Source: RH-AL1 sp964235705
GTDB lineage: Bacteria > Pseudomonadota > Alphaproteobacteria > Rhizobiales > Beijerinckiaceae
NCBI GenBank assembly: GCA_964235705.1
Contig: CAXSDP010000007.1
Coordinates: 1-64,000, forward strand
DNA length: 64,000 bases
Direction of reading: 5' to 3'
Part shown: piece after piece, positions 33,249 through 41,618 of the stretch
How positions within the stretch are numbered: position 1 is the first letter of the stretch
How the letters are laid out: the number at the start of each line of letters is the position of its first letter
The notes under the pieces: model-generated
Databases searched by the model: none
The model's input: the letters and a program-made list of their open reading frames with translations, nothing else
Told to the model about the DNA's origin: nothing
Program-made: the position numbers and the translations under genes

Positions 33249-34448
33249 TCACCGCGCGCCGACCCCCTCCTCGACCGGCCTCAGCCAGAACGCCGGCACG
33301 AGGCGACCGCCGACCCAGGCCACCGTGCCGATCACCGCGACGACGCCGAGCGTCAGGAACGAGGCGGCGAAGCCCAGCCGCTGCGCGACCTCGCCGGCGA
33401 CCAGCGGGCTCAGGGCCGCCCCGGCGCCGAACGCCGTCATCACCGCACCGAGCCCGGCGCTGGCCCGTCCCGAGCCGGCCATGACCTCGGCGACGAGCGC
33501 CGGGATGGCCACGCCGCCCAGGCCCATGGACAAGCCTTCCAGCACCTCGACGCTGACGATCACCGGCCAGGACACGGCGGTGGTGGCGAGCAGGCAGCGC
33601 CCGATGACGACGGCCATCGCCAGCGTCATCACCCACGCGTGACCGCGCCAACGCGCGAGCGGCACCGCCAGCAGGGCGGCGCCGACCATGGTCGCCTGCG
33701 CCACCACCGTCATCACGCCGGTGGTCACGCTCGGGTTGCTGCCGGCCGCCGTCTTGGCCTGGGCCAGGAACGGCAGCATCGCCCCGTTCGCCGTTTCGAA
33801 CAGCATGACCGTCACGGCCAGCAGCACGAGGCCGGGGGTTTGCAGGAGCGCCGGCAGCGTCGAGCGCCCGTCGGCCTGGCCGCTCCTCGCCCGCGCGTGG
33901 TCGATGACGCCCGGCTTGATCTGTCCCACGACGGCGCTGGAGGCGACCGCCGTCACCACGATGGCGAGCGCGACGAAGCCGAGCCCGAAGAAGTACCCGA
34001 GCACGGCGGCGAGCAACGCGTTCACGCCGTTGCCCGCGTGGTTGTAGGCCTCGTTGCGCGCGACGCGGGCGCCGTAGGCCTCGGCCCCCACGATGCCCAG
34101 GGTGATGGCGGCGATCAGCGGCGCGATGCTGGTGTCGGCGACGCCGATCAGGACCTGCGCCGCCCCGATGACCCAGAGGCTCCGCGTCGCCACGATCATC
34201 ACCGCGCCCACCGCGATGCCGCCGACCGCGAGGACGAGGGCGAAGCGCTTGGCCCTCCAGCGGTCGACGAGCGCGCCGATCGGCGTCGTCGCGATGAGCC
34301 CGGCGACGCCGGCGAGCGACATGGCGAGGCCGGTGGCCACCGGGTCGAAGCCTTTCCCTTGCAGGTAGACGCCGAGGAAGGGACCGAAACCCTCGCGTGA
34401 CCCCGCGAGGGCGAAGTTCACGACACTGAGGGCGGTCCCGACCTGCAT
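33249..34448 (-). CDS. MFS transporter
   Basis: A 399-residue protein with about 12 hydrophobic segments. The cytoplasmic loop G-A-L-V-D-R-W-R-A-K-R after helix 2 is the MFS motif A region. It belongs to the subgroup of small-molecule exporters with N-F-A-L-A-G-S-R-E-G-F-G-P-F at the first helix. The substrate is not evident. It is divergent from the methyltransferase-like gene at 34822. Start ATG 34448, because the upstream frame is without a membrane helix. Confidence 0.85.
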   Translation of the reverse strand: MQVGTALSVVNFALAGSREGFGPFLGVYLQGKGFDPVATGLAMSLAGVAGLIATTPIGALVDRWRAKRFALVLAVGGIAVGAVMIVATRSLWVIGAAQVLIGVADTSIAPLIAAITLGIVGAEAYGARVARNEAYNHAGNGVNALLAAVLGYFFGLGFVALAIVVTAVASSAVVGQIKPGVIDHARARSGQADGRSTLPALLQTPGLVLLAVTVMLFETANGAMLPFLAQAKTAAGSNPSVTTGVMTVVAQATMVGAALLAVPLARWRGHAWVMTLAMAVVIGRCLLATTAVSWPVIVSVEVLEGLSMGLGGVAIPALVAEVMAGSGRASAGLGAVMTAFGAGAALSPLVAGEVAQRLGFAASFLTLGVVAVIGTVAWVGGRLVPAFWLRPVEEGVGAR

Positions 34449-34821
34449 GAAACGTTCCCGGCCGGTCGCGATCCGGCTCCTGGCGCTTGGGTTTCCGACC
34501 CGACGGGCCGTGATGACGAGGGAGGTGGTCGAACCCGTGGAACGTTCGCGCCGCCGGACCTGTGGGGTCGACGTCAGCGCGGGAAGCCGGCGGACACGTC
34601 GATCGTCACCCCAACGCAAGTGACCGCGCGGACGTTGCGAAATCGGGACGGGCGAGGTCGGGGTGGGACCCGAAGCCGCTGCGGTCCCGTCCTGGTCGGC
34701 GCGGCTGGCGCGTCGTGGCGACGGGGGTGGCCGCGGAGGCGGCCGGCGCGACGCTCGGTCGGATTGCCGGTCGAGCCGGCCCGGGCTAGGGCATGGAATC
34801 CCCGAAGGGCCAGTCACCGCG
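34449..34821. other. Divergent intergenic region, no gene recognised
   Basis: 373 bp between the MFS gene (minus) and the methyltransferase-like gene (plus), so it should hold both promoters. Short frames here lack known features. No operator-like palindrome was found by eye. Confidence 0.45.
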
Positions 34822-35625
34822 ATGCAGCGATCCGCGCAGAAGCCCGAGCCCGGCATGAGGCCGGCGCGACCGATCCTCGTCCCGCTGTACGCCGTGGCCT
34901 GCGGGGTGACCTGCCACGCGCTGTTCGTCGCCGGCGTCGGCACGATGATGGTGGAGATGGCTTTCGGGATGAGCCGGTCGCTGGGGCGGCTGCCGCGCCC
35001 GTGGGGCTGGATGGCGGACGCCGCCCTGCTGGCGCAGTTCCCGCTGGCTCATTCGTTCCTGCTGTCGCGCCGGGGGCGCGCGCTGATGGGCCGGATGGCG
35101 CCGCGCGGGCTCGGGGCCAAGCTGTCGACCACCACCTACGCCACGATCGCCTCCGCTCAGACCGGGGCGCTGTTCCTGCTGTGGACGCCCACGGGCACGC
35201 TCTGGTGGCAAGCCCACGGCGGCGTCCTCGCCCTCCTCTACACGCTCTACGCGGCATCCTGGCTGCTGCTGCTGAAGTCGATCGTCGATGCCGGCTTCGC
35301 CATGCAGGTCGGGCTGCTCGGCTGGTGGGCGGTGGCGCGCGACAGGGCGCCGGCCTACCCGCCGATGCCGAGGACCGGCCTGTTCCGGCTCTGCCGGCAG
35401 CCGATCTACGTGTCCTTCGCGCTCACGACGTGGACGACACCGACCTGGACGCCGGACCAGCTCGTCGTCGCGCTCGTGTTGTCGGGCTATTGCGTGCTGG
35501 GTCCGCTCCTCAAGGAGGCCCGCTTCGCCAGGCTGTTCGGGGCCGAGTTCGCGGCCTACCGGCGCGGCGTCCCCTACTGGTTGCCCTGGCCGCGCCCGGC
35601 GCGCAAGGACGCCCCCTCGCGCTGA
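34822..35625 (+). CDS. Membrane protein with ICMT/NnrU-like methyltransferase end
   Basis: A 267-residue protein with about six hydrophobic segments (25-215). The C-terminal part reads R-T-G-L-F-R-L-C-R-Q-P-I-Y-V-S-F, then L-L-K-E-A-R-F-A-R-L-F-G-A-E-F-A-A-Y-R-R-G-V-P-Y-W. This R-x-P-I-Y plus E-x-x-x-x-x-x-F-G-x-x-Y-x-x-Y layout is that of isoprenylcysteine-type and NnrU-type membrane methyltransferases, which bind S-adenosylmethionine at the cytoplasmic side. The target is unknown. The 3' end overlaps the convergent DHA2 transporter by 52 bp. It lies beside a type III PKS operon that has its own, shorter methyltransferase. Confidence 0.75.
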   Translation: MQRSAQKPEPGMRPARPILVPLYAVACGVTCHALFVAGVGTMMVEMAFGMSRSLGRLPRPWGWMADAALLAQFPLAHSFLLSRRGRALMGRMAPRGLGAKLSTTTYATIASAQTGALFLLWTPTGTLWWQAHGGVLALLYTLYAASWLLLLKSIVDAGFAMQVGLLGWWAVARDRAPAYPPMPRTGLFRLCRQPIYVSFALTTWTTPTWTPDQLVVALVLSGYCVLGPLLKEARFARLFGAEFAAYRRGVPYWLPWPRPARKDAPSR

Positions 35626-37256
35626 CCCGCCTCCCCGCGCCGACCCATGGACGGGAGGAGCCGGCGGCGGCGCGCCGGTCCGGGCGGATCGCACGCCAAG
35701 GAACGGCGCCGCTTGACGAACAGGAGGGTCGCGACGGCGGCCAGCGTGATGATGGCGAGGAGGCCCCACGCCTCGTTCAGCGCCCCCGTCAGCGCCGCCT
35801 TCTTGACGAGGCCGGCGAGCGCGGTCCTGGTTTGGTCGTCCAAAGGGGTCGCCGAATGGCCGATGAAGCGCGACAGCGGGATGCCGACGCTCTCCGCCGT
35901 GGCGACGTCGCCGGCCTTGAGGCGCGCGAGGATCTCGTCGCCCAGGCCTGGCGCCCGGCCGTAGATCACCGAGTCGATCAGCGCCAGGCCGACCGCGCCG
36001 CCCAGGTTGCGCATGAGGTTGAACAGCCCGCTCGCGTCCGGGACGAGCGCCGGCGGCAGGTGGCCGAGCGCGATGCGCGTGGGCGGCAGCAGGCACAGCA
36101 TGATCGCCACGCCGCGAACCACCTGCGGCCAGAACATGCCGTCGAAATCCGTGGTCACCGTCTGGAACGCGCTCATGCCCAGCCCGACGCCGAACAGGAT
36201 GAAGCCGGCCACCGTCAGCGCGCGCGGATCGACGCGTTGTTCCAGCAGGACGGCGAGCGGCGAGCTGAGGAGCTGCGCCATCCCCGTCACGAGCATGATC
36301 TCGCCGATCGCCAGGGCGTCGTGCCGGCGCACGATCCCCAGGAACACCGGCATCAGGTAGATCGTCCCGAACAGGCCGATCCCGAGCACGAAGCTCAAGG
36401 TGCAGCCGATCGCGAAGGACCGGTCGCGGAACAACCGGAGGTTCGCGAGCGGGGTGGTTGAGCGGGCGGTCCGCCACACGAAGAACGCGCCGCAGGCCAC
36501 GCTCGCGGCTAGCAGGCCGATCACCAAGCCCGATGCCCAGCCGTTCTGCGGCGCCCGCGTCAAGCCGATCTCGAGCGCCGACAGGGCGATCGCCAGGCTG
36601 GCGAGCGAGGCGAGGTCGAGCGTGAGCAGGGCGGCCAGGTCGGTCTTCTGCCGGGGCAGCAGCCAGCTGGCGCCGAGCGCGGCGGCGATGCCGGGGACGA
36701 CGTTGATCAGGAACAACCAGTTCCAATCGTAGGTGTCGGTGATCCAGCCCCCCACGATCGGCCCGACCGTGGGGGCGAGCACGGCGAGCGCCCCCGCCAA
36801 CGTCGTCGCCAGCGGCTGATGCCTGGGGGGGAACAGGATGAACACGGCGGCGAACACGGCGGGGATCAGCGTGCCGCCGGTGAAGCCCTGGGCGACGCGG
36901 AACGCGATCAACGCGCCGAAGGTCGTGCTCGACGCGCAGCCGACCGAGGCCAGGGTGAAGAGGGACACCGCGCCCACGAACAGCCAGCGCATCGTCAGCA
37001 CGCGCGTCAACACGCCGGTGAGCGGGATCGCGATCACCTCGGCGATCAGGTAGGCGGTCTGGATCCAGCTGATCGCGGAAGGGTGGATGTCGAGCGCGAA
37101 CTGGATCGTCGGCAGGGACGTCGCCACGACCTGGGCGTCCAGGATGGCCATGAACATGCCCACGCCCATCATGATGAAGCCGAGCGCGGTGCGGGACGAC
37201 CAGCATTCCGCGACGGGAGCATCGAGGGACGCGTGCGCGCTAGGCGATGGGAGCAT
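35574..37256 (-). CDS. DHA2-family MFS efflux pump (EmrB/QacA type)
   Basis: A 560-residue protein with about 14 membrane segments, the length and topology of DHA2 drug:H+ antiporters. Motif C is V-G-P-I-V-G-G-W-I-T-D and the N-terminal helix has M-A-I-L-D-A-Q-V-V-A-T-S-L-P-T-I, with the Asp that is needed for transport. The C-terminus is a basic tail. It is the third gene of a minus-strand group (PKS, methyltransferase, pump), so export of the polyketide is the best guess. The start codon (37254-37256) lies in the first unit of a 16-bp tandem repeat that forms the whole upstream gap. The end overlaps the convergent gene by 52 bp. Confidence 0.88.
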   Translation of the reverse strand: MLPSPSAHASLDAPVAECWSSRTALGFIMMGVGMFMAILDAQVVATSLPTIQFALDIHPSAISWIQTAYLIAEVIAIPLTGVLTRVLTMRWLFVGAVSLFTLASVGCASSTTFGALIAFRVAQGFTGGTLIPAVFAAVFILFPPRHQPLATTLAGALAVLAPTVGPIVGGWITDTYDWNWLFLINVVPGIAAALGASWLLPRQKTDLAALLTLDLASLASLAIALSALEIGLTRAPQNGWASGLVIGLLAASVACGAFFVWRTARSTTPLANLRLFRDRSFAIGCTLSFVLGIGLFGTIYLMPVFLGIVRRHDALAIGEIMLVTGMAQLLSSPLAVLLEQRVDPRALTVAGFILFGVGLGMSAFQTVTTDFDGMFWPQVVRGVAIMLCLLPPTRIALGHLPPALVPDASGLFNLMRNLGGAVGLALIDSVIYGRAPGLGDEILARLKAGDVATAESVGIPLSRFIGHSATPLDDQTRTALAGLVKKAALTGALNEAWGLLAIITLAAVATLLFVKRRRSLACDPPGPARRRRLLPSMGRRGEAGQREGASLRAGRGQGNQ

Positions 37257-37332
37257 GGATCGGGCTACGCATGGATCGGCCTAGGCATGGATCGCACTAT
37301 GCATAAGTTGCGCTATGCATGGACCGGGCTAC
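37253..37332. repeat. 16-bp tandem repeat, five units, within the PKS operon
   Basis: Five 16-bp units start at 37253, 37269, 37285, 37301 and 37317; the first is gcatggatcgggctac and the fifth gcatggaccgggctac. The pump start codon is in unit 1 and the methyltransferase stop codon (37313-37315) is in unit 4. The 56 bp between the two genes are entirely repeat, so the number of units controls their distance. Confidence 0.95.
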
Positions 37333-37810
37333 GCAGGGCGCGGTTCTCGGCGCGGACGCGCACGGCGAGCACGGCGGCGTTGGCGATTGTGAACACCAGC
37401 GCGACGATCGGCAGGCCGAGCGCGAAGGGCAGCACGGCGATCTCGGACACGACGACCAGGTAGTTGGGATGGGAGATCCAGCGGTACGGTCCGGCCCGCA
37501 CCAGGGCCTCGTCCGGCGGGATGACGATGCGCGTCGTCCAGCGACCGCCCAGCGTCGCGATGACCCAGACGCGCAGGGCCTGCAACACGCAGAACAGCGC
37601 CAGCCAGCCAAGGTGAACCGCCGCGTGCCAGCCCAGGACCCAGAGGCTGACGAGCCACAAGCCGTGGACGGCGACGATGGCCGGGTAGTGCCCGGGCGCG
37701 ACCTCGACCGCGCCGCGCGCCATCAGCCGCCGCGTGTTGCGACGCGCGAGCACCAGTTCGCCGCCCCGCTGCAGCGTCACGAGGAGCAGGACCAGGGTGG
37801 CGAGGCTCAA
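37313..37810 (-). CDS. Isoprenylcysteine-methyltransferase-type membrane protein (YpbQ/BpsB/SrsB-like)
   Basis: A 165-residue membrane protein with the ICMT core: R-W-T-T-R-I-V, then A-G-P-Y-R-W-I-S-H-P-N-Y-L-V-V-V-S-E-I-A-V-L-P, and N-R-A-L-R near the end. This family stands beside type III polyketide synthases in Bacillus (BpsB) and Streptomyces (SrsB), where it O-methylates alkylpyrones or alkylresorcinols. The start is probably the TTG at 37810, which overlaps the PKS stop (TTGA), so translation is likely coupled. Longer readings upstream are antisense-frame shadows of the PKS gene. Confidence 0.85.
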   Translation of the reverse strand: MSLATLVLLLVTLQRGGELVLARRNTRRLMARGAVEVAPGHYPAIVAVHGLWLVSLWVLGWHAAVHLGWLALFCVLQALRVWVIATLGGRWTTRIVIPPDEALVRAGPYRWISHPNYLVVVSEIAVLPFALGLPIVALVFTIANAAVLAVRVRAENRALRSPVHA

Positions 37811-38859
37811 GCCGCCCGCTCCAACACCGCGCAGCTCGAGGTGAAGCCCGGCCCCATCGCGTTGAGGACGGAGCACTCCGGCAAGCCCTGTTCCACCATG
37901 CGTTCCAGCACGAACATGACGGTTGGCGAGGACATGTTGCCGTGGGCGGCGAGGACCTCCCTCTCGTGGTCGAGCGAGCCGTAATCGAGGGCGAAGGCGT
38001 GTTCGAGCGCGGACACCACCTTCTTGCCCCCGGGATGGCAGATGAAACGGTCGACGTCGGCCATCGTGTGCCCGGAGCGTGCCAGGATGCCGCTCACCGC
38101 CGCGCCGACGTGCTCGTGCACGAAGGGCGGGATGGCCTTGGCGAAGATCACGCCGAACCCGTGCGGGTCGACGCTCCATCCCATGATGTCCAGCGTTTCG
38201 GGCCACGTGTGCTCGCCGGTCGCCTTCACCGCCGCCAAGCCGCCGTCGCCGGCGCGCAGGACGCAGGCGGCGCCGCCGTCGCCGAACAGCGCGGTGGCGA
38301 CGATGTTGGCCGGGGTCAGCGTGTCCAGCCGGAACGCCAAGGTGCAGAGCTCGACGACGACGAGCAACACGTTGGTGCCGGGGCGCCCCTGCGCCAACCT
38401 GGAGGCGATGGAGAAGCCGCTGACGCCGCCGGCGCAGCCCAGGCCGAACACGGGCACGCGCGACACGTCGGAGCGGAACCCCATCTCCTCCAGGACGCGC
38501 GCCTCGATGGAGGGTGTGGCGACGCCGGTGGAGGTGACGGTGACGATCGTGTCGACGTCGCCGGCGCCCAAACCGGCGGCGGCCAGCGCCTTGTTGGCGG
38601 CCTTGACGAAGAGCGCCGTCCCGCCGGCGATGAAGGCCGCCGTCCGTTCCGGCCATCCGAGGTGCTGGGTGTACCATTCCATCGGCTGCACGGCTTGGCG
38701 CGTGAGGATGCCGCTCGACTCGAAAACGCGGGAAAGCCGTTCGAAATCATAGTAACGGTCGGCGAACATCCGCCCCGCCGTGCGGGCGATGTCTTGTTGC
38801 GAGAAGTTGTGGGGCGGTGAAGCGGTCGCGACCGAGAGTAGGTAGGCGGGGTTCTGCAA
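37807..38859 (-). CDS. Type III polyketide synthase (chalcone/stilbene synthase family)
   Basis: A 350-residue homodimeric ketosynthase that extends a fatty acyl-CoA starter with malonyl-CoA. The catalytic triad is complete: Cys142 in F-G-L-G-C-A-G-G, His275 in I-C-H-P-G-G-K-K, and Asn308 in A-A-H-G-N-M-S-S-P-T. It lacks plant-type features and groups by eye with bacterial BpsA/ArsB-like enzymes that make alkylpyrones or alkylresorcinols. The downstream methyltransferase overlaps its stop and a pump follows. The product is not determinable from sequence. Confidence 0.93.
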   Translation of the reverse strand: MQNPAYLLSVATASPPHNFSQQDIARTAGRMFADRYYDFERLSRVFESSGILTRQAVQPMEWYTQHLGWPERTAAFIAGGTALFVKAANKALAAAGLGAGDVDTIVTVTSTGVATPSIEARVLEEMGFRSDVSRVPVFGLGCAGGVSGFSIASRLAQGRPGTNVLLVVVELCTLAFRLDTLTPANIVATALFGDGGAACVLRAGDGGLAAVKATGEHTWPETLDIMGWSVDPHGFGVIFAKAIPPFVHEHVGAAVSGILARSGHTMADVDRFICHPGGKKVVSALEHAFALDYGSLDHEREVLAAHGNMSSPTVMFVLERMVEQGLPECSVLNAMGPGFTSSCAVLERAA

Positions 38860-39345
38860 GTCCGATCCTCTTCCGTCCAGAAACCAGAAAGGATTTCGGG
38901 GTCACCCCAATTATGATCGGTCGAGGTCGGTTCACCAACAACAATCGCTTGAGAAAAGACTTCGCGTATCCCTCGAATCCGGCCCACATCGGTTCGACCA
39001 TTTGCCGCATAGGACGAAGGAACAGTGGGGGACGACGATAGGGCAAATGCCGTGATGGGACGAGACGCCCAATCGCACGGCGCGCCGGCCTGTCCCGCGG
39101 CTCCGGGAACCTGGACCGTCGGAGCCATCGGCCGACATCGTGACAAGGATGCTGGAGGCACGGTCCCCGAGACGCTGGAGTGTTTCGATGTCGTCAACTC
39201 TCGACGATCGATCCGACGACATCGAACCACGTCCGCCCGGCTTTGTGATGACGTCGCCGTCGCCCGAGCCGTTCGAGGCCCCTGCAAGTGGCGCATGACC
39301 GGCACGAGGGAGTATGTTCCTCGCGCCGGCCTTCGCGGCCGGGGA
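38860..39345. other. Intergenic region upstream of the PKS operon
   Basis: About 490 bp. It contains GGGG-TCA-CCCC at 38898-38908 and a stretch of lower GC (38880-38960) that may hold the operon promoter. A 36-codon frame from ATG 39188 to 39298 (MSSTLDDRSDDIEPRPPGFV at the start) is open but has no family support. No RNA gene was recognised. Confidence 0.45.
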
Positions 39346-39555
39346 TTACGGCTGGGACTTGAAGCCCCCGACCGGGCCGCCGCTCGCGGTGCCGTGGCGG
39401 TCGCCGCTACCAATGACGTGCGAACCCGGGACGCGATAGCCACCGCTGTACCTGTAATGACTGTGATGGCGGTGGTGGCCATAGGGATAAGCGGAGGCCG
39501 CCACGCTGCTCAGCGAAAGCAGGGCGACGGCGGTCGTCAGCATGATGGTCTTCAT
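39346..39555 (-). CDS. Small secreted His/Tyr/Gly-rich protein
   Basis: A 69-residue protein with a signal peptide (MKTIMLTTAVALLSLSSVAA, then S-A-Y). The mature part starts P-Y-G-H-H-R-H-H-S-H-Y-R-Y-S and ends T-A-S-G-G-P-V-G-G-F-K-S-Q-P. The histidines could bind metal. The G-G-P-x-G-G ending recurs in the two secreted proteins at 49.5-50.4 kb, which suggests one family of exported peptides. ggtgcacc before the ATG gives only a weak ribosome binding site. Function is unknown. Confidence 0.65.
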   Translation of the reverse strand: MKTIMLTTAVALLSLSSVAASAYPYGHHRHHSHYRYSGGYRVPGSHVIGSGDRHGTASGGPVGGFKSQP

Positions 39556-39882
39556 GATGGTGCACCTTCTAGTGGTTAATCGGAAACGACTGGACATCCC
39601 TGTGGAACGTTCGAAGTTATCCGTCATCGTCTTGTCAGGAAGACTTGAGGTGCGAAAGCGGAATAAATGAAACAGCCCCGCCGCCGCGTCGGTTCATGGT
39701 TTAAGGATGAATCCCGACCCTCGCGTCACGCTCCGGCGTCAACCGATCCGATCACTCGCAGGCTCCCGAACGATTGCCGGTAAAACCGCCGTTACGTCGT
39801 GAAGTTCCGTGAACGCCCGCGCGGCGGGCGCGTGGACGCGACGGGCACCATGCCGCCAAGGTTTCGGCTCACGGTGGCGGGC
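39556..39882. other. Divergent intergenic region
   Basis: 327 bp between the small secreted gene (minus) and the LysR gene (plus). It should contain both promoters. LysR-type T-N11-A boxes could not be placed with confidence. No gene or RNA is visible. Confidence 0.4.
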
Positions 39883-40764
39883 ATGACCCTCGACCAACTT
39901 CGCGTCTTCGTCGCCGTCGCCGAGCGCCAGCACGTCACCCGTGCCGCCGAAGCCCTCAACCTGGCGCAATCGGCGGCGAGCGCGGCCATCGCCGGCTTGG
40001 AGGGCCGCCACGGCGCCAAGCTGTTCAACCGGGTCGGACGCGGCGTCGAGCTGACCGAGGCCGGCCGGGTCTTCCTCGACGAGGCGCGCGCCGTGCTGGC
40101 CCGCGCCGAGCTGGCGGAACTGCGGCTCGCCGACCTCGCCGGGCTGCGGCGCGGGCGCCTGCTCGTGCGGGCCAGTCAGACGGTCGCCAGCTACTGGCTC
40201 CCGCGCCGCCTCGTCGACTTCCGCCGCGCCCATCCCGGCATCGCCATCAAGCTCACGGTCGGCAACACGGCGGACGTGGCCGCCGCCGTGCTCGCCGGCA
40301 CGGCCGAACTCGGCTTCGTCGAGGGACCCGTCGAGGCGGCCGCGCTCGATGTGACGGAGGTGGCGCGTGACCGGCTGGTCGTCGTGGTCGCGTCCGACCA
40401 CGCGTGGGCCGGCCGGGCGGACATGCCGGCGGCGGAATTGGCGGCGGGCGAGTGGGTCCTGCGCGAGGGGGGATCGGGCACGCGGGTCGTCTTCGAGGAC
40501 GCCCTGCGCGCGCTGGGCGTCGGCCCGCTGACCAACGTCGCCCTGGAGTTGCCGACCAACGAGGCGATCCGCGCCGCCGTGCAGGCCGGCATGGGAGCGG
40601 CGGTGATGTCCGCCTCGGCCGCCGTGGATGCCCTGGACGCCGGCATCCTCGCCCAGGTGCCCATCGACCTGCCGGCCCGCGCCTTCAAGCTCATCCGCCA
40701 CGGCGAGCGCGAGCCCAGCCACGCCGCGCGCGCCCTGATCGCGATGGTCACGCCGCGCCGCTGA
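39883..40764 (+). CDS. LysR-family transcriptional regulator
   Basis: A 293-residue regulator. The N-terminal helix-turn-helix reads M-T-L-D-Q-L-R-V-F-V-A-V-A-E-R-Q-H-V-T-R-A-A-E-A-L-N-L-A-Q-S-A-A-S-A-A-I (residues 1-36), and the effector-binding domain follows from about 90. It is closest to CysB/CbbR-like sensors by general pattern, but no effector can be named. ATG 39883 gives the usual start; longer forms from 39799 add a basic tail. It ends 33 bp before the convergent DCC-family gene, and the short gap holds a 12-bp duplication. Confidence 0.88.
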   Translation: MTLDQLRVFVAVAERQHVTRAAEALNLAQSAASAAIAGLEGRHGAKLFNRVGRGVELTEAGRVFLDEARAVLARAELAELRLADLAGLRRGRLLVRASQTVASYWLPRRLVDFRRAHPGIAIKLTVGNTADVAAAVLAGTAELGFVEGPVEAAALDVTEVARDRLVVVVASDHAWAGRADMPAAELAAGEWVLREGGSGTRVVFEDALRALGVGPLTNVALELPTNEAIRAAVQAGMGAAVMSASAAVDALDAGILAQVPIDLPARAFKLIRHGEREPSHAARALIAMVTPRR

Positions 40765-40793
40765 GCGACGGTCCAAGCGACGGCCCAAGCGGG
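40764..40793. repeat. 12-bp tandem duplication at the LysR stop
   Basis: agcgacggtcca (40764-40775) and agcgacggccca (40776-40787) follow each other, with a third partial copy after them. The first base is the last base of the LysR stop codon. Confidence 0.8.
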
Positions 40794-40797
40794 ATGC

Positions 40798-41184
40798 TTA
40801 CGGCCGCGAGCTGGTGCGCGCGCGACGGGCGAGGGCGCGGGCCAGCACGGGTCGCACCGGCAGGCTCAGGCGGTAGCCGGCCTCCAGCAGCGGCAGCACG
40901 CCGGGCACGCGGGCGAGGCCGGCCAGCCAGCGCCAGCGGGGCAAACGCCGCCACACCGCGAGGAAACCGGCGGCGCCGGAGCGGAGCGTGCCGTCCGGCA
41001 TGCGGACGTGGAAGCGCGCCATCGCGCCGGCCCGGTCGAGGTCCGGCCCCACGGTGGCGCGAGGGTCGGACACGTCGACGAAGGCGAGCCCGTCCGCGCC
41101 CGCCTGCCGCCGGTAATGGTCGATCTCGCGGCGGCAGAGCGGGCAGGACCCGTCGTGGTAGAGGGTGATCTTGTCGTTCGTCAT
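40798..41184 (-). CDS. DCC-family thiol-disulfide oxidoreductase-like protein (DUF393)
   Basis: A 128-residue protein with D-G-S-C-P-L-C at residues 11-17, the defining motif of the DCC (DUF393) family, and the later R-F-H-V-R-M-P-D-G. Its two cysteines are arranged as in thioredoxin-like redox proteins. The hydrophobic middle (L-A-G-L-A-R-V-P-G-V-L-P-L-L) may attach it to the membrane. Biochemical function is unproven. It converges on the LysR gene. Confidence 0.85.
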   Translation of the reverse strand: MTNDKITLYHDGSCPLCRREIDHYRRQAGADGLAFVDVSDPRATVGPDLDRAGAMARFHVRMPDGTLRSGAAGFLAVWRRLPRWRWLAGLARVPGVLPLLEAGYRLSLPVRPVLARALARRARTSSRP

Positions 41185-41238
41185 CCCCGGTGCAACGCGG
41201 TCGCCCCGGTGAACGATCCACGAGCGGGCGACCCCGCG

Positions 41239-41457
41239 TCAGTCCGCGCCGTGACCCTTCGACGGCCGGCCGGCCCGGCGCGCGTGCGCCATGGCGGCGA
41301 TCTGCGTCAAAGCCTGTTGTTCGTTCACGTCGATGTCGCCCAGGGCGGCGGCCATCTCGGGCGGCGTTTCGAAATTCAAACGGTACAAGCGTCGGAGCGT
41401 CATGACGACTCCGGCGAGGGATGCTGCGGTGCCAACGGCATCGAGCTTCAGGTCCAT
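41239..41457 (-). CDS. Small hypothetical protein
   Basis: A 72-residue protein from ATG 41457 (78 from ATG 41475). It contains M-D-L-K-L-D-A-V-G-T-A-A-S-L-A-G-V-V-M-T-L-R-R-L-Y and a basic tail H-A-R-R-A-G-R-P-S-K-G-H-G-A-D. It may be amphipathic and membrane-associated. No family is recognised. It is 54 bp upstream of the DCC gene on the same strand and could share a transcript. Confidence 0.5.
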   Translation of the reverse strand: MDLKLDAVGTAASLAGVVMTLRRLYRLNFETPPEMAAALGDIDVNEQQALTQIAAMAHARRAGRPSKGHGAD

Positions 41458-41618
41458 GAGCGTCCGCCTGTTCAATCCTGACCCGCCGCTGCGAATCGTG
41501 ATGGTCCCATTTCATGCCACATTCGTTAACAAAAGGTAAATATTGAATGGTTCGACACCGCCATTTTAACCACGGCCCGCCGTCATCGACACAGGACCCG
41601 GCGGCGTGGCGGCTGAAC

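Noticed and set aside
37253..37332. Possible CRISPR array
   Set aside because: Units are contiguous 16-bp repeats without unique spacers, and no cas gene is nearby.
39188..39298. A 36-codon plus-strand frame upstream of the PKS operon
   Set aside because: Short, without family match or a clear ribosome binding site; codon bias alone is not enough.
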